Part shown: in pieces, positions 1 to 8,745 of the stretch | Layout of the letters: every line of letters starts with the position of its first letter | How positions within the stretch are numbered: position 1 is the first letter of the stretch | Origin: CALRQJ02 sp943370285 | Lineage (GTDB): Bacteria; Bacteroidota; Bacteroidia; Chitinophagales; Chitinophagaceae | DNA length: 64,000 nucleotides | Assembly (NCBI GenBank): GCA_943370285.1 | Contig: CALRQJ020000005.1 | Span: forward strand, 201,113 to 265,112 | Direction: 5' to 3' | Made by a program: the position numbers and the translations under genes | Notes under the pieces: model-generated | Databases searched by the model: none | What the model was told of the DNA's origin: nothing | The model's input: the letters and a program-made list of their open reading frames with translations, nothing else

Positions 1-762
1 TCTTATTCTGCTGTAACGCTGAATAATTTCTGTTGCCTGTGTTTTGGTTGGATTGAATTGATGAGTTTTTTCAATCGCTTCTATACTTTCTTGTTCTTTA
101 GTAGTTAATGGAAAATTTTCATGATTAATGAGATAATGTATGGCACCATAATCACTCAATTGCGGAAACAGCAATTGCACTTGTTCAACAGCTCCAACAG
201 CCATGTCTTTATTAGCAATAAAATCTCTTACCGGTGCCGGATTGGCATTTCTGCCAATTTGCGACAACACTTTTTTAAGTTGTGTTAGCCCTTTGTTTTT
301 GCGGGGATTTACCGCTACTACCGGTACGCCTAAATCTCTTTCTAATCCTTCAACATCAATTTCAATTCCTTTTTTTCGAGCAATATCCATCATGGTTAAT
401 GCCACAACTACCGGAATTTTCAAATCAATGATCTGACTACAGAATAATAAATTTCGTTTCAGGTTACTGGCATCGGCCACTAGTAAAACAACATCGGGTT
501 GGGCCAATTCTGCATCGGCATTCATCATCACTTTATACGCCACCCACTCATCACTACGCCGAGGATACAAACTATACGTACCCGGCAAATCTATCAGCAT
601 GGCTTTAGCATGGTCTAAGTTGCAAACGCCGGTTTTTTTATCTACGGTTACGCCGGGAAAATTGCCCACTTTTTGATTTAGGCCGGTTAAAGCGTTAAAA
701 AGAGAGCTCTTTCCGCTGTTGGGATTACCCACCAAACCAATATGAAGCATTTTTTCTGCCAT
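1..762 (-). CDS. feoB: Ferrous iron transport protein B, N-terminal part (runs off left edge)
   Basis: FeoB is an inner-membrane Fe(II) uptake protein with an N-terminal GTPase. Only the first 254 codons are in the window, against about 700 or more residues for the family. The start is ATG at 762. The G1 P-loop GNPNSGKSS is at about residues 12-20, the switch region has the FeoB-typical NFPGVT, G3 is DLPGTYSLYP, and G4 is TMMD in place of the usual NMMD or NxxD. A helical region follows. The membrane domain is missing only because the window ends. No feoA is seen upstream; the next gene is divergent. Identification is firm. Confidence 0.93.
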   Translation of the reverse strand, partial: MAEKMLHIGLVGNPNSGKSSLFNALTGLNQKVGNFPGVTVDKKTGVCNLDHAKAMLIDLPGTYSLYPRRSDEWVAYKVMMNADAELAQPDVVLLVADASNLKRNLLFCSQIIDLKIPVVVALTMMDIARKKGIEIDVEGLERDLGVPVVAVNPRKNKGLTQLKKVLSQIGRNANPAPVRDFIANKDMAVGAVEQVQLLFPQLSDYGAIHYLINHENFPLTTKEQESIEAIEKTHQFNPTKTQATEIIQRYSRIR

Positions 763-900
763 AGATAAGATGGCAAATGTAGACCCATATCGTGGCAGGG
801 GGTTACGCAATCGGAAAATTGCTGACCGTTAAATTACAGGAACCAACAACATATTAAAGTTGACAGCATTACTTTTGCAGCATTAAAAATTTTCTTTGGT

Positions 901-2541
901 ATGAAGAAGCTATTACTGCTGTTGATTTGTATTCCTGTGTTGACTTTTTCGCAAAGTCGTAAACAGAAAAAAGCACAAGCAAAGGCCGACAAAGTAACAT
1001 TGGCAAATTTGAAACGCCATGTACAATACTTAGCCGACGATAAATTAGAAGGCCGCCGTACCGGAACAGCAGGTGAACAATTAGCCATGGAGTATATCGC
1101 TTTTCGATTTATGGATGCCGGATTAAAACCTGCAGGCACCAACTATTTTATACAAGAATTTGAAATTGATGAAGGCTTACAAATTGAAAGCAATACAAGT
1201 CTATCATTAGATGGTAAGCAGTTAGATGTTCGTAAAGATTTTTTTCCATTGGCTTACAGCGCAAGAACTGCTGCAGCGGGAAATCCTGCCATAGCATTAA
1301 GAGAAAGTGGCGAACCTTGGTTTGCCGATGTAAAAGAGTGGTTAGAAATCAATAAAAACAATCCGCATTTTGATATTAATGCTGCCATCAAAGCAGAAGC
1401 TAAAACGGTGGCAGCAAAGGGTGCAACTGCTTTACTACTGTTCAATAGCGGTAGTTTGGTAGATAATATTCAGTTTAATAAAAACGATAAGTCAGAAGCG
1501 GTTTCAATTCCTGTACTCTATATCACAGCACATGCTTATAAAAAATATTGCGAAGACCATGCTGCAAGTATTGCAGTAAAACTTGAAGTAGCATTAGCAG
1601 GAAAAACAAGAAAAGGTAAAAACGTAGTTGGATATATTGATAATGGCGCAGCCAATACTGTTATTTTAGGTGCTCACTACGACCACTTGGGTTATGGAGA
1701 AGATAAGAATGCGTTAGATGCTACTAACGATATTCATAATGGGGCAGACGATAATGCCAGCGGAACAGCAGCATTAATTGAAATTGCCAGAATATTAAAA
1801 AAGACAAAAGCAACAAATAATAACTACTTGTTTATTGCATTTTCCGGCGAAGAGTTGGGTTTGTTTGGATCTAAGTTTTGGTTAGACAATCCTTCCATTA
1901 CTGTTACGCCTAACTACATGATTAATATGGATATGGTAGGCAGATACGATACAGCCAGAAAATTAACGATTGGTGGCTATGGCACTTCGCCTTACTGGGG
2001 GCAACTTTTTCAAACCATTAGCAATAAAAGTTTGATGGTAAAATTTGACAGTAGTGGTAGCGGACCAAGTGACCATGCTTCTTTCTATCGTAAAGATATT
2101 CCGGTGTTATTTTTCTTTACCGGTAGTCATAGCGATTATCATAAAGCAAGTGACGATTGGGATAAAATCAATTACGATGGTCAACTACAGATTGTAAACA
2201 TGATTCAACACATTGTAGAAAACACTAACACTGCCGGCAAATTGGTTTTTACTAAAACCCGTGAAGCACAAGCAGGACGAATGACGATTAATGTATCGTT
2301 AGGCGTTATCCCCGACTATAGCTACACCGGAACAGGTATGCGTATTGAAGGTTCAAGTGCCGGTAAACTAGCAGAAAAATTAGGATTAAAAGCCGGCGAT
2401 GTGTTACTGCAATTAGGCGAACATAAATTCGTAGATGTAAGCAGTTACATGATGGCGTTAGGTAAATTTAAAAAAGGTGATAAAACTGTACTTACCGTTA
2501 AAAGAGGCACAGAAACATTAACTTTCAATATCGAATTCTAA
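901..2541 (+). CDS. M28-family zinc aminopeptidase with PA insert and C-terminal PDZ domain
   Basis: Secreted or periplasmic metallopeptidase, 546 residues. It has a signal peptide (MKKLLLLLICIPVLTFSQS), a PA-like region, then the M28 zinc site: HYDH near residue 259, GADDNASG near 281-288, SGEELG near 315-320, NMDMVGR, and a final H in SDYHKASDDWD. A PDZ domain follows from about residue 455, with the GLKAGD carboxylate-loop region. Substrate is unknown; the family removes N-terminal residues from peptides. A TACTTTTG match to the Bacteroidota -7 element sits at 870-877, but no clear -33 TTTG was found. It is first of three tightly spaced plus-strand genes (gaps 7 and 9 bp). Confidence 0.92.
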   Translation: MKKLLLLLICIPVLTFSQSRKQKKAQAKADKVTLANLKRHVQYLADDKLEGRRTGTAGEQLAMEYIAFRFMDAGLKPAGTNYFIQEFEIDEGLQIESNTSLSLDGKQLDVRKDFFPLAYSARTAAAGNPAIALRESGEPWFADVKEWLEINKNNPHFDINAAIKAEAKTVAAKGATALLLFNSGSLVDNIQFNKNDKSEAVSIPVLYITAHAYKKYCEDHAASIAVKLEVALAGKTRKGKNVVGYIDNGAANTVILGAHYDHLGYGEDKNALDATNDIHNGADDNASGTAALIEIARILKKTKATNNNYLFIAFSGEELGLFGSKFWLDNPSITVTPNYMINMDMVGRYDTARKLTIGGYGTSPYWGQLFQTISNKSLMVKFDSSGSGPSDHASFYRKDIPVLFFFTGSHSDYHKASDDWDKINYDGQLQIVNMIQHIVENTNTAGKLVFTKTREAQAGRMTINVSLGVIPDYSYTGTGMRIEGSSAGKLAEKLGLKAGDVLLQLGEHKFVDVSSYMMALGKFKKGDKTVLTVKRGTETLTFNIEF

Positions 2542-2548
2542 TTGCAAG

Positions 2549-2998
2549 ATGGCTAAACTAATGTTGAATAACGATGACTTGGCTGAATCATTCTTCAGCG
2601 ATTGCAGGTTGTTTGGCATTATGTCTGTCATTAAAAACTATCAACTCTGTTGGCAAATTAATACACAGTTGGGCTATCATTTTAGGCTAGACCCTGCTTT
2701 AGAAATTAGAGTAAAGAAGAAAAAAGCCGGCAAAGAAAAAGATTATTTTTTTCCGGTGTACTGCCATACAGATGGGGTTACAGAAACTGCACATTATCTC
2801 TATCACAATCAATACGAAGGTGATTATTTATTGCCCGAATTTAAACATGTAGATTTTTTATGGTTGATAAAAGGAAGTGAATTAGACGATGAAACTTGTC
2901 AATACATTACCAATGGTGTAAAAAACTTAGCTTGTGTACAATTGATTGCCGAATTGAGTAAAGAAAAAATTCAAAACAAAGAACAACTCATCTTTTAA
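2549..2998 (+). CDS. IPExxxVDY family protein
   Basis: Small soluble protein of 149 residues without signal peptide or membrane segment. The motif LPEFKHVDF in the second half matches the signature IPExxxVDY after which this Bacteroidota family is named; I and Y are replaced by L and F. Family function is unknown. It sits 7 bp after the M28 peptidase and 9 bp before the pterin dehydratase, so it is probably co-transcribed. The link to its neighbours is not otherwise clear. Confidence 0.8.
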   Translation: MAKLMLNNDDLAESFFSDCRLFGIMSVIKNYQLCWQINTQLGYHFRLDPALEIRVKKKKAGKEKDYFFPVYCHTDGVTETAHYLYHNQYEGDYLLPEFKHVDFLWLIKGSELDDETCQYITNGVKNLACVQLIAELSKEKIQNKEQLIF

Positions 2999-3007
2999 AC
3001 TACAACA

Positions 3008-3262
3008 ATGGCCACTGTAAAAACATCAACTTGGGTAGAAAAGAAAAACTGTTTGTATAAAAAGTTTGAGTTTGCAAATTTTTCTGAAGCCTTTGCCTTT
3101 ATGACTAGAGTAGCCATAGAAGCCGAAAAAGCCAACCATCATCCTTTATGGAAGAATGTTTGGAACAAGGTGGAGATATGGCTAAATACGCATGATGCAG
3201 GAGATATTGTAACCGCTAAAGATCATAAACTAGCCAAAGCAATTGATAAATTGTTGGCTTAA
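3008..3262 (+). CDS. 4a-hydroxytetrahydrobiopterin dehydratase
   Basis: Pterin-4a-carbinolamine dehydratase (PCD/DCoH/PhhB fold), 84 residues and slightly shorter than the usual 95-110. The family dehydrates 4a-hydroxytetrahydropterin formed by aromatic amino acid hydroxylases. The diagnostic stretch is EKANHHPLWKNVWNKVEIWL, with the catalytic histidine pair, followed by TAKDHKLAKAID with the third conserved histidine. It is the last gene of a three-gene run and overlaps the convergent DNA glycosylase by 4 bp. No aromatic hydroxylase is in the window. Confidence 0.9.
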   Translation: MATVKTSTWVEKKNCLYKKFEFANFSEAFAFMTRVAIEAEKANHHPLWKNVWNKVEIWLNTHDAGDIVTAKDHKLAKAIDKLLA

Positions 3263-3864
3263 GTTTTAGGTGTGTTATCTTTCCATGCCCATAAATGTAA
3301 ACAAGCATAAGTACGGTAGGGGCTCCATTGTTGAGACAATTGTATCATCTTTTCTTTTAGTGCTTTTTTATCGAGGTGTTCTAATTTGTAGAGTCGAATC
3401 ATGGCTTGCTGAATACCCAAATCATCTGGTGCAAAAACATCAGTTCTGCCTAAACTAAACATCAACAGCATTTCCACAGTCCACCTACCCACTCCTTTAA
3501 TTTTCGTTAACAGTTCAATAATTGCTTCATTGCTCATAGCCAACAATTTCTTGTCGGTAACCTTATTGGCAATACAAAATGAAGCTACATTTTGAACATA
3601 ATTGACTTTGGCATTACTTAATCCAATGCCACGCAACACCTCAAAAGGTGTATCTATTACCTGCTGCGGTTTAGGTTCTTTTCCATTATAAATCTCAAGA
3701 AATCGTTTAACAATCACTTGAGCCACTTTGGTACTTAATTGCTGCCCCATAATGGCCGTCATTAGTCGTAGCGGAATATTTTTATGCAACCGCAACAATG
3801 GTATTTCAGTTGTTAAAATACGGGCTAGTTTTTTATCTTGTTGTAAATGCAGCTTATAATCCAT
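3259..3864 (-). CDS. DNA-3-methyladenine glycosylase 2 family protein (HhH-GPD)
   Basis: Base-excision DNA glycosylase of the AlkA-like HhH-GPD superfamily, 201 residues. The helix-hairpin-helix is visible as IKGVGRWTVEML near residues 125-136. The following GRTDVFAPDDLGIQQAM carries the conserved aspartates, one of which acts catalytically in AlkA. There is no Fe-S cysteine cluster, which separates it from endonuclease III. It lacks the N-terminal AlkA domain, so it resembles the short bacterial 3-methyladenine glycosylase II forms. It is monocistronic and convergent with the pterin dehydratase. Confidence 0.88.
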   Translation of the reverse strand: MDYKLHLQQDKKLARILTTEIPLLRLHKNIPLRLMTAIMGQQLSTKVAQVIVKRFLEIYNGKEPKPQQVIDTPFEVLRGIGLSNAKVNYVQNVASFCIANKVTDKKLLAMSNEAIIELLTKIKGVGRWTVEMLLMFSLGRTDVFAPDDLGIQQAMIRLYKLEHLDKKALKEKMIQLSQQWSPYRTYACLHLWAWKDNTPKT

Positions 3865-3974
3865 TGGTCCAAATTAGTAGATTAAGTACTGCCATGCAAA
3901 CCACTCCTGTATTTCTACAAAAAACAATGCTACAATCTTAAAAATGCAATAGTTTAGAGTTATAAAATTTGCAT

Positions 3975-4430
3975 ATGAAAAAAGCTACTGCAGCATCCCT
4001 CGTTGTTATTGCATTATCCGTTATTGTAATTGTTATGGTATTGCCCAACATAATTAATGGCCGTGGCAAAGCTGAAAAAGAAATAAGGGCTATTTTACAA
4101 GAACAAGAAGCCGCTTGGAATAATGGCAAACTAGAAGATTTTATGATAGGTTATTGGCAAAGCGATAGTTTATTATTTATTGGTAAGAACGGACCAAAGT
4201 ATGGCTACCAAACAACATTAGAAAACTACAAGAAAAGCTACCCCGATACATCGCACATGGGTAAGTTTACGTCTACCGTATTAAACATAAAGAGACTTTC
4301 GTCTAAATATTATTTTGTTGTAGGTAAATGGCATCTCAAGAGAAGCGTTGGAGATGTAAGTGGTCATTATACCTTGCTATTCAAGAAAGTAAATTTTAAA
4401 TGGGTCATCATTGCTGATCATAGCAGTTAA
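3975..4430 (+). CDS. SnoaL/DUF4440-like NTF2-fold protein with N-terminal membrane anchor
   Basis: 151 residues. ATG at 3975 is preferred over an in-frame TTG six bases upstream. The first 28 residues are hydrophobic and could be a signal peptide or anchor. The rest fits the DUF4440 (SnoaL-like, NTF2-fold) pattern: a helix with QEAAWNNGKLEDFMIGYW, then FIGKNGPKYGYQTTLENYKKSYPD, and a C-terminal sheet. Such proteins are small cone-shaped domains of varied, often unknown, role. The 3' end overlaps the convergent membrane protein gene by 4 bp. Confidence 0.75.
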   Translation: MKKATAASLVVIALSVIVIVMVLPNIINGRGKAEKEIRAILQEQEAAWNNGKLEDFMIGYWQSDSLLFIGKNGPKYGYQTTLENYKKSYPDTSHMGKFTSTVLNIKRLSSKYYFVVGKWHLKRSVGDVSGHYTLLFKKVNFKWVIIADHSS

Positions 4431-4858
4431 GCTGCAACTCGGTCAACTTCGGCTACATTGTCTGCGGTTGCATCCATTTCAATTACTGCTTGTGACAGCA
4501 AGGAACGTAAGGTAAAATAAGAAACAGATACACCAAAAAAAGTGGTGGTTACATCTAATACATCGAAAGTTTTACCAAAGAAAGGAATGGCTTGTAATGC
4601 CTCATAAGTTAGCAGCATAAAACATAAAGCAATATGTATAAATGCTAGTGTAATGCCTGAATAATAATTAATCTGTTTGCTAAATAACCAATATCCGGCA
4701 TAAGGAATAATGATAGCGCTGATGAAGTTGGGAAAACAACCCATTAGTACTTTTAATAAATCTCTATCTGCATAATTTGGCCTGATATAGTATTGAATAG
4801 AAAACATGGCAATAAGCCCGGCAATTACGACAATCTTGGCGTACAACTTCAATTTCAT
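4427..4858 (-). CDS. Integral membrane protein of unknown function
   Basis: 143 residues with about four predicted membrane segments (roughly residues 8-24, 40-60, 68-88 and 104-122) and a short acidic C-terminal tail. No catalytic motif is seen and no family was recognised. It overlaps the 3' end of the NTF2-like gene by 4 bp on the opposite strand. Confidence 0.65.
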   Translation of the reverse strand: MKLKLYAKIVVIAGLIAMFSIQYYIRPNYADRDLLKVLMGCFPNFISAIIIPYAGYWLFSKQINYYSGITLAFIHIALCFMLLTYEALQAIPFFGKTFDVLDVTTTFFGVSVSYFTLRSLLSQAVIEMDATADNVAEVDRVAA

Positions 4859-4966
4859 TATTTCGCAGGTTGGTTGTGGTCAATAAAAATAAGGAAAACC
4901 GATATTCAAAATCTACCCAATGCGTGGTATTTTTTAAATAAGACGTCGGAAACCCAGAAAAAGTTA

Positions 4967-5185
4967 CTAAATAAACTTATGCCACATGCGATAAAACAAC
5001 CACAACATAAAACCGAAGCTTGCTACTAACCAAGTATAGTAAAGAATATTACCAATGCCGATACCACCTTCGGGAAAGGCAAAACCAAACATAATTCCAA
5101 CAGATGCATTAATGCTGAGCCATACAAAACCAATAAAAATGGTCATTGCAACCCGTTTTAAAAAGACGACTGTTTCCGGCTCCAT
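4967..5185 (-). CDS. Small two-helix membrane protein
   Basis: 72 residues with two hydrophobic helices (about 12-34 and 44-64) joined by a glycine-rich turn (FPEGGIGIGN). ATG at 5185. No known family was recognised. It lies between another small membrane protein and a lysozyme gene on the same strand, with 95-110 bp gaps. The composition is that of a real small membrane protein and not of random translation. Confidence 0.55.
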   Translation of the reverse strand: MEPETVVFLKRVAMTIFIGFVWLSINASVGIMFGFAFPEGGIGIGNILYYTWLVASFGFMLWLFYRMWHKFI

Positions 5186-5280
5186 TTCGAATTGAGTTTA
5201 AATCATTAGCATTGCTGCATTTACAATGTAAGTTAGTCAATAACATTCATCTGTTCGATTTGTTGCGAGTTAGTATAAGC

Positions 5281-6063
5281 TTATCGCAACTTAAGTTGTT
5301 CAAATGCAGTAGAATCGCCATTAAACACATTAAAATCAACTTTCGCATCTATTCCGTTAACCCTGCCGCCATCATTATGTTGCCAAAACATCCATTGGCG
5401 ATTAATTCGAGGTTTTTCTTTCTCAAAATAATGAGCTGCCCAAAGCGGATAACCATCGAAACTGCTACCTAAATTGGTTTGATAAAAATCTACATAACTA
5501 TATACAATGGGTTTAACTTTATAATGCAGTTCTACAATCCTTAACCAATCGTTGATTTCTTTTCGCATTTTTTCGGGCTTTACGCCGTACAACTTTTCAA
5601 TATCCAAAACAGGTGGCAAATCTCCCGGCGCCAAGTTTACTGCACTGATAAAATTTAATGCTTGTGCCTTACCACTTTTGGTAGCCAGAAAAAAATGATA
5701 TGCTCCTCTTGTCATGCCTGCTTTTTTGGCTTCGGACCAGTTGCGTCGAAATTGTTTATCTACCGAACCTAATCCTTCAGTGGCTTTAATAAATGCAAAT
5801 TTAATTTGTACATCTTTTACTTGCATCGCTTTTACAGATGGCCAATGAATAAAGCGTTGGTATTTACTTACATCAATGCCATGAATAGTGTATTGTGTAG
5901 GCAAGTCGATGCCAAAAGCCGGATAACGAAGAAATTTTGATTGATTAATTTGACGTTGTTTGTATAACTCCCAACCAACAATAATGACATTGGTGATGAT
6001 GAGCAACACCAATAAAACTATTACAACCGTCTTTTTTTTGGTATTCCGTTTTTTAACGGGCAT
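5281..6063 (-). CDS. GH25 family lysozyme, membrane anchored
   Basis: Glycoside hydrolase family 25 (1,4-beta-N-acetylmuramidase) that cleaves peptidoglycan glycan chains. ATG at 6063 is preferred over an in-frame TTG at 6069, giving 260 residues. A lysine-rich start is followed by one membrane segment (about residues 10-30). The catalytic barrel begins with HGIDVSKYQ; then come FAFIKATEG, RGAYHFF and PPVLDIEK, which carry the conserved Asp and Glu of the family. It may act on the cell's own wall or on prey; context does not say. Confidence 0.9.
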   Translation of the reverse strand: MPVKKRNTKKKTVVIVLLVLLIITNVIIVGWELYKQRQINQSKFLRYPAFGIDLPTQYTIHGIDVSKYQRFIHWPSVKAMQVKDVQIKFAFIKATEGLGSVDKQFRRNWSEAKKAGMTRGAYHFFLATKSGKAQALNFISAVNLAPGDLPPVLDIEKLYGVKPEKMRKEINDWLRIVELHYKVKPIVYSYVDFYQTNLGSSFDGYPLWAAHYFEKEKPRINRQWMFWQHNDGGRVNGIDAKVDFNVFNGDSTAFEQLKLR

Positions 6064-6165
6064 GAGCAAGGATTGTTATTGCAAATATGCAGCAGATACA
6101 ATTATGTCTGTTTAGTGTATGTTGATTAAACTGAGAAAGCATTGTTAAAAACAGCTGCCAAATGG

Positions 6166-6687
6166 CTACCAGAATTTCAACCAAGGTTTTTTGTGCCGAG
6201 CAATATTGGCTTTGACATTACACCTGTTGATATCTCCTTGAAACTCGGTTACTTTCTCATTGCTCATTGTGCTAAGTATTGCTTTTTCATAAAACTGAAT
6301 AGCTTTAGCATATTGACCTTGTAACTCATACATCATAGCATATTTATCAAATACCCAACTTTTGTCAATAGTGGTAATGTCCATGCATGATTCAAGGTGT
6401 TTTTCTAAATCTTCAAATCTTTCTTGATCGGTTAAAATCACAGCAATATGAAAATAAGGATGCGGATAGTAAGGATCTGCATTTAATGCTGCTCTAAAAT
6501 GATTCAACGCTTTATCATAATTGTCAAACTGATTTTTATAAATCCAACCCATAGAATTATGAGCTGGAGCAAAATCAGGTTCCTCGTATAAAATAGATTC
6601 TAACTTTTGATACGCTTCATGAAAATTATTGTTTCGTATATCTGCCTCCGCTTCAAGGTATGTTTCCTCTACATTGCTGTTATTCAT
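6166..6687 (-). CDS. Tetratricopeptide repeat protein
   Basis: 173 residues, soluble, with about three to four TPR units. Clear ones are EAYQKLESILYEEPDFAPAH, the repeat around YDKALNHFRAALNADP, and the one around YAKAIQFYEKAI. No signal peptide. TPRs mediate protein-protein contacts; the partner is unknown. It lies 33 bp downstream of the LpxD-like gene on the same strand and may be co-transcribed with it. Confidence 0.8.
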   Translation of the reverse strand: MNNSNVEETYLEAEADIRNNNFHEAYQKLESILYEEPDFAPAHNSMGWIYKNQFDNYDKALNHFRAALNADPYYPHPYFHIAVILTDQERFEDLEKHLESCMDITTIDKSWVFDKYAMMYELQGQYAKAIQFYEKAILSTMSNEKVTEFQGDINRCNVKANIARHKKPWLKFW

Positions 6688-6720
6688 GATTAAGAATATT
6701 TCAATTAAAAATTCAATTCA

Positions 6721-7665
6721 TTAGCCCATAACTTTCTTCCATAATTCAGGAATACGCTTGGCCCACAATACTTCTCTTTTTTTCTGATGCACATCAATGG
6801 CCGGAGTTCCCCAATACACTTTATTGCCTTCTATGTTAGACACTACACCACTCTGACCCATTACTACAGCATTTTCTCCCAAACGTATGGTTTTATTTAC
6901 ACCAACTTGACCCCAAAGTATAACACCATCTTCTAAAACTGTACCGCCTGCAATGCCAACTTGTGCAGCAATTAAACAGTTGTTACCTAAAATAATATCG
7001 TGGCCAATATGTACCAGATTATCTAACCGACTTCCTTTTCCAATTCTTGTATCGGCCGTTACACCTCGATCAATAGTACAGTTAGCACCAATTTCTACAT
7101 CATCTTCTATCACAACATTACCACAGCTCAACATTTTCTTATACCATACTGCTCTACTCTTTTTGGTATTGTAGTAGAAAGCATCACTACCAATAACAGT
7201 ACCTGATTGTATAACTACATTATCTCCAATTTCGGTATAAGCATGAATAGTAACATTGGGATGAATGATACAGTTACGACCAATCGTGACTGCTTTACCA
7301 ATAAAACAATTGGGCATAACTACTGTGCCTGCACCAATCACTGCAGAATCGCAAATAGGTTTTGCTGCTGGTGTAAATGGTCTAAAATGTTTTACAATGG
7401 TTAAGTAAGCTTCAAAAGGTTCGTCAGTTACCAATAAAGTTTTACCGGCAGGCACTGTCACTTCTTTTGTATTGATGATGATATGTGTTGCTGCACTATT
7501 CAAACATTTATCGTAGTACTTAGGATGATCTACAAAACAAAAATCACCAACTTCAACTCTATGAATCTCATTAATACCATAAGCCAATGCATTTGCATCG
7601 CCAATAATTTCTGCTTGTATCAAATCTGCCATCCACTGTACTGTTACTGCTTCCGGAAATTTCAT
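6721..7665 (-). CDS. LpxD-like UDP-3-O-acylglucosamine N-acyltransferase
   Basis: Left-handed beta-helix acyltransferase of the LpxD type, 314 residues. The N-terminal 100 residues look like the uridine-binding domain (FCFVDHPKYYDKCLNSAATH). Then come hexapeptide repeats (for example AVIGAGTVVMPNCFIGKAVT). LVHIGHD carries the expected catalytic histidine, followed by LIAAQVGIAGGTVLEDGV. LpxD adds the N-linked acyl chain in lipid A synthesis. The gene is not beside other lpx genes, so it may be the second LpxD paralog common in Bacteroidota rather than the main one; that is inference. Confidence 0.82.
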   Translation of the reverse strand: MKFPEAVTVQWMADLIQAEIIGDANALAYGINEIHRVEVGDFCFVDHPKYYDKCLNSAATHIIINTKEVTVPAGKTLLVTDEPFEAYLTIVKHFRPFTPAAKPICDSAVIGAGTVVMPNCFIGKAVTIGRNCIIHPNVTIHAYTEIGDNVVIQSGTVIGSDAFYYNTKKSRAVWYKKMLSCGNVVIEDDVEIGANCTIDRGVTADTRIGKGSRLDNLVHIGHDIILGNNCLIAAQVGIAGGTVLEDGVILWGQVGVNKTIRLGENAVVMGQSGVVSNIEGNKVYWGTPAIDVHQKKREVLWAKRIPELWKKVMG

Positions 7666-7680
7666 GCGTAATAAATTTTG

Positions 7681-8040
7681 TCAAAGGTAATACGGACAAA
7701 GCGTATTGCATCTGCTATCATAAAACATGTAATTACAACCGCTATCAAAAAAAATGTAGCGTTTTTTACACCATCCTACTTTAAACATACAGTATTATCA
7801 ATAGCATTTCATCTTAGTATTTGAAATGTTGTTGTTGAAAATAACATGAAAATATAAAAAACAAAAAAGCCTGAAATCCTTTATTCATCAATGTTTACAA
7901 CGCATCAAAAAAAATAACATCAATAAAATGCTTAAGAAAATTTTTGTTGTTACAACTCATGCAAACTTTCATCAATAAAAATTCATCGCAGCGTAATTCA
8001 CATCTGCAATAAAAATGTGAATAAAATTGTTGCAAGTTTT
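7681..8040. other. AT-rich intergenic region without a supported gene
   Basis: Gap between the divergent LpxD-like and RluE-like genes. It is very AT-rich with many A and T tracts and two copies of CATCAATAAAA (7918-7928 and 7969-7979). No open frame with protein character, no DnaA boxes and no CRISPR-like spacing were seen. It may hold promoters for the minus-strand lpxD-like gene. Confidence 0.4.
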
Positions 8041-8072
8041 TTTGTGTTAGAGAAAAACTCTTTTTAATATTG
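8041..8072 (+). promoter_or_regulatory. Candidate Bacteroidota sigma-A promoter
   Basis: TTTG at 8041-8044, then a 20-base spacer, then TAATATTG at 8065-8072. The latter matches TAnnTTTG at all but one of the defined positions. The spacing fits the known Bacteroides/Flavobacterium consensus. Transcription would begin at about 8078, just at the start of a hairpin. Confidence 0.45.
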
Positions 8073-8076
8073 TGTA

Positions 8077-8140
8077 GGGAAATTTATTTCCCGGTACTTA
8101 CTAACCCATCTATATATTAAATCCCGCTTCTGCGGGATTT
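8077..8140 (+). ncRNA. Candidate structured leader or small RNA ahead of the pseudouridine synthase gene
   Basis: Two hairpins lie between a candidate promoter and the start codon at 8154. The first is GGGAAAT-TT-ATTTCCC at 8077-8092. The second is AAATCCCGC-TTCT-GCGGGATTT at 8119-8140, followed by a T-rich run. A transcript from the promoter at 8041-8072 would either end here as a tiny RNA of about 65 nt or read through into the gene, as in attenuation. Confidence 0.35.
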
Positions 8141-8146
8141 TTTATT
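8119..8146 (+). terminator. Intrinsic terminator or attenuator
   Basis: A perfect 9-bp stem (8119-8127 with 8132-8140) and TTCT loop, followed by TTTATTTTG. It ends only a few bases before the ATG at 8154, which is unusual because no plus-strand gene lies upstream. Confidence 0.6.
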
Positions 8147-8153
8147 TTGCATT

Positions 8154-8744
8154 ATGCTTCGCTACTTTATCATTCATAAACCTTATCTCGTACTGTCGCA
8201 ATTTTCTGCACAGGAGGGCAAACAAACATTAGCTGATTACTGCGATGTTCCAACAGATGTATATCCCGTTGGTCGTTTAGATTTTGATAGCGAAGGCTTG
8301 TTATTACTAACGAATGATAAACAACTCAATCATCGTTTATTACATCCGCAGTATAAACATGAAAGAGAATATTGGGTACAAGTTGACGGTGCCATTACTA
8401 CAACCGCATTGCAACAATTAATGCATGGTGTAGTGATTAGTATAGATGGTAAAGCACATCATACTCAACCATGTTTTGCGTCAACATTTGTTGAAGCTCC
8501 AGATGTAGCAGAAAGAAATCCACCCATACGATTCAGAAAAAATATTCCAACGAGTTGGATAAAACTGTCGCTTCACGAAGGAAAAAACAGACAAGTAAGA
8601 AGAATGTGTGCCGCAGTTGGTTTTCCTGTTTTACGATTGATTCGGTATCGTATTGAAAATATTACATTAGAGCATTTACAACCCGGACAAACAAAAGAAC
8701 TTTCCCGAGCTTCTGTATATCAAGCATTATTTAAAACGAGTTAA
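8154..8744 (+). CDS. rRNA pseudouridine synthase, RluE-like (RsuA/RluB/E/F family)
   Basis: 196 residues. It isomerises a specific uridine in rRNA to pseudouridine. The start RYFIIHKPYLVLSQF and the catalytic motif GRLDFDSEGLLLLTND (Asp near residue 43) are typical of RluE, which modifies 23S rRNA position 2457 in E. coli; target here is inferred. KNRQVRRMCAAVGFPVLRLIR is the family C-terminal motif, and there is no S4 domain, also as in RluE. The start lies directly behind a terminator-like hairpin. The gene ends one base before the GNAT gene. Confidence 0.9.
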   Translation: MLRYFIIHKPYLVLSQFSAQEGKQTLADYCDVPTDVYPVGRLDFDSEGLLLLTNDKQLNHRLLHPQYKHEREYWVQVDGAITTTALQQLMHGVVISIDGKAHHTQPCFASTFVEAPDVAERNPPIRFRKNIPTSWIKLSLHEGKNRQVRRMCAAVGFPVLRLIRYRIENITLEHLQPGQTKELSRASVYQALFKTS

Positions 8745-8745
8745 T

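Noticed and set aside
4793..5029. Plus-strand open frame over two small membrane genes
   Set aside because: Opposite-strand shadow of membrane proteins with better codon and helix character.
7681..8150. Chromosomal origin (oriC)
   Set aside because: AT-rich and flanked by divergent genes, but no DnaA boxes (TTATCCACA-like) and no dnaA or dnaN nearby.
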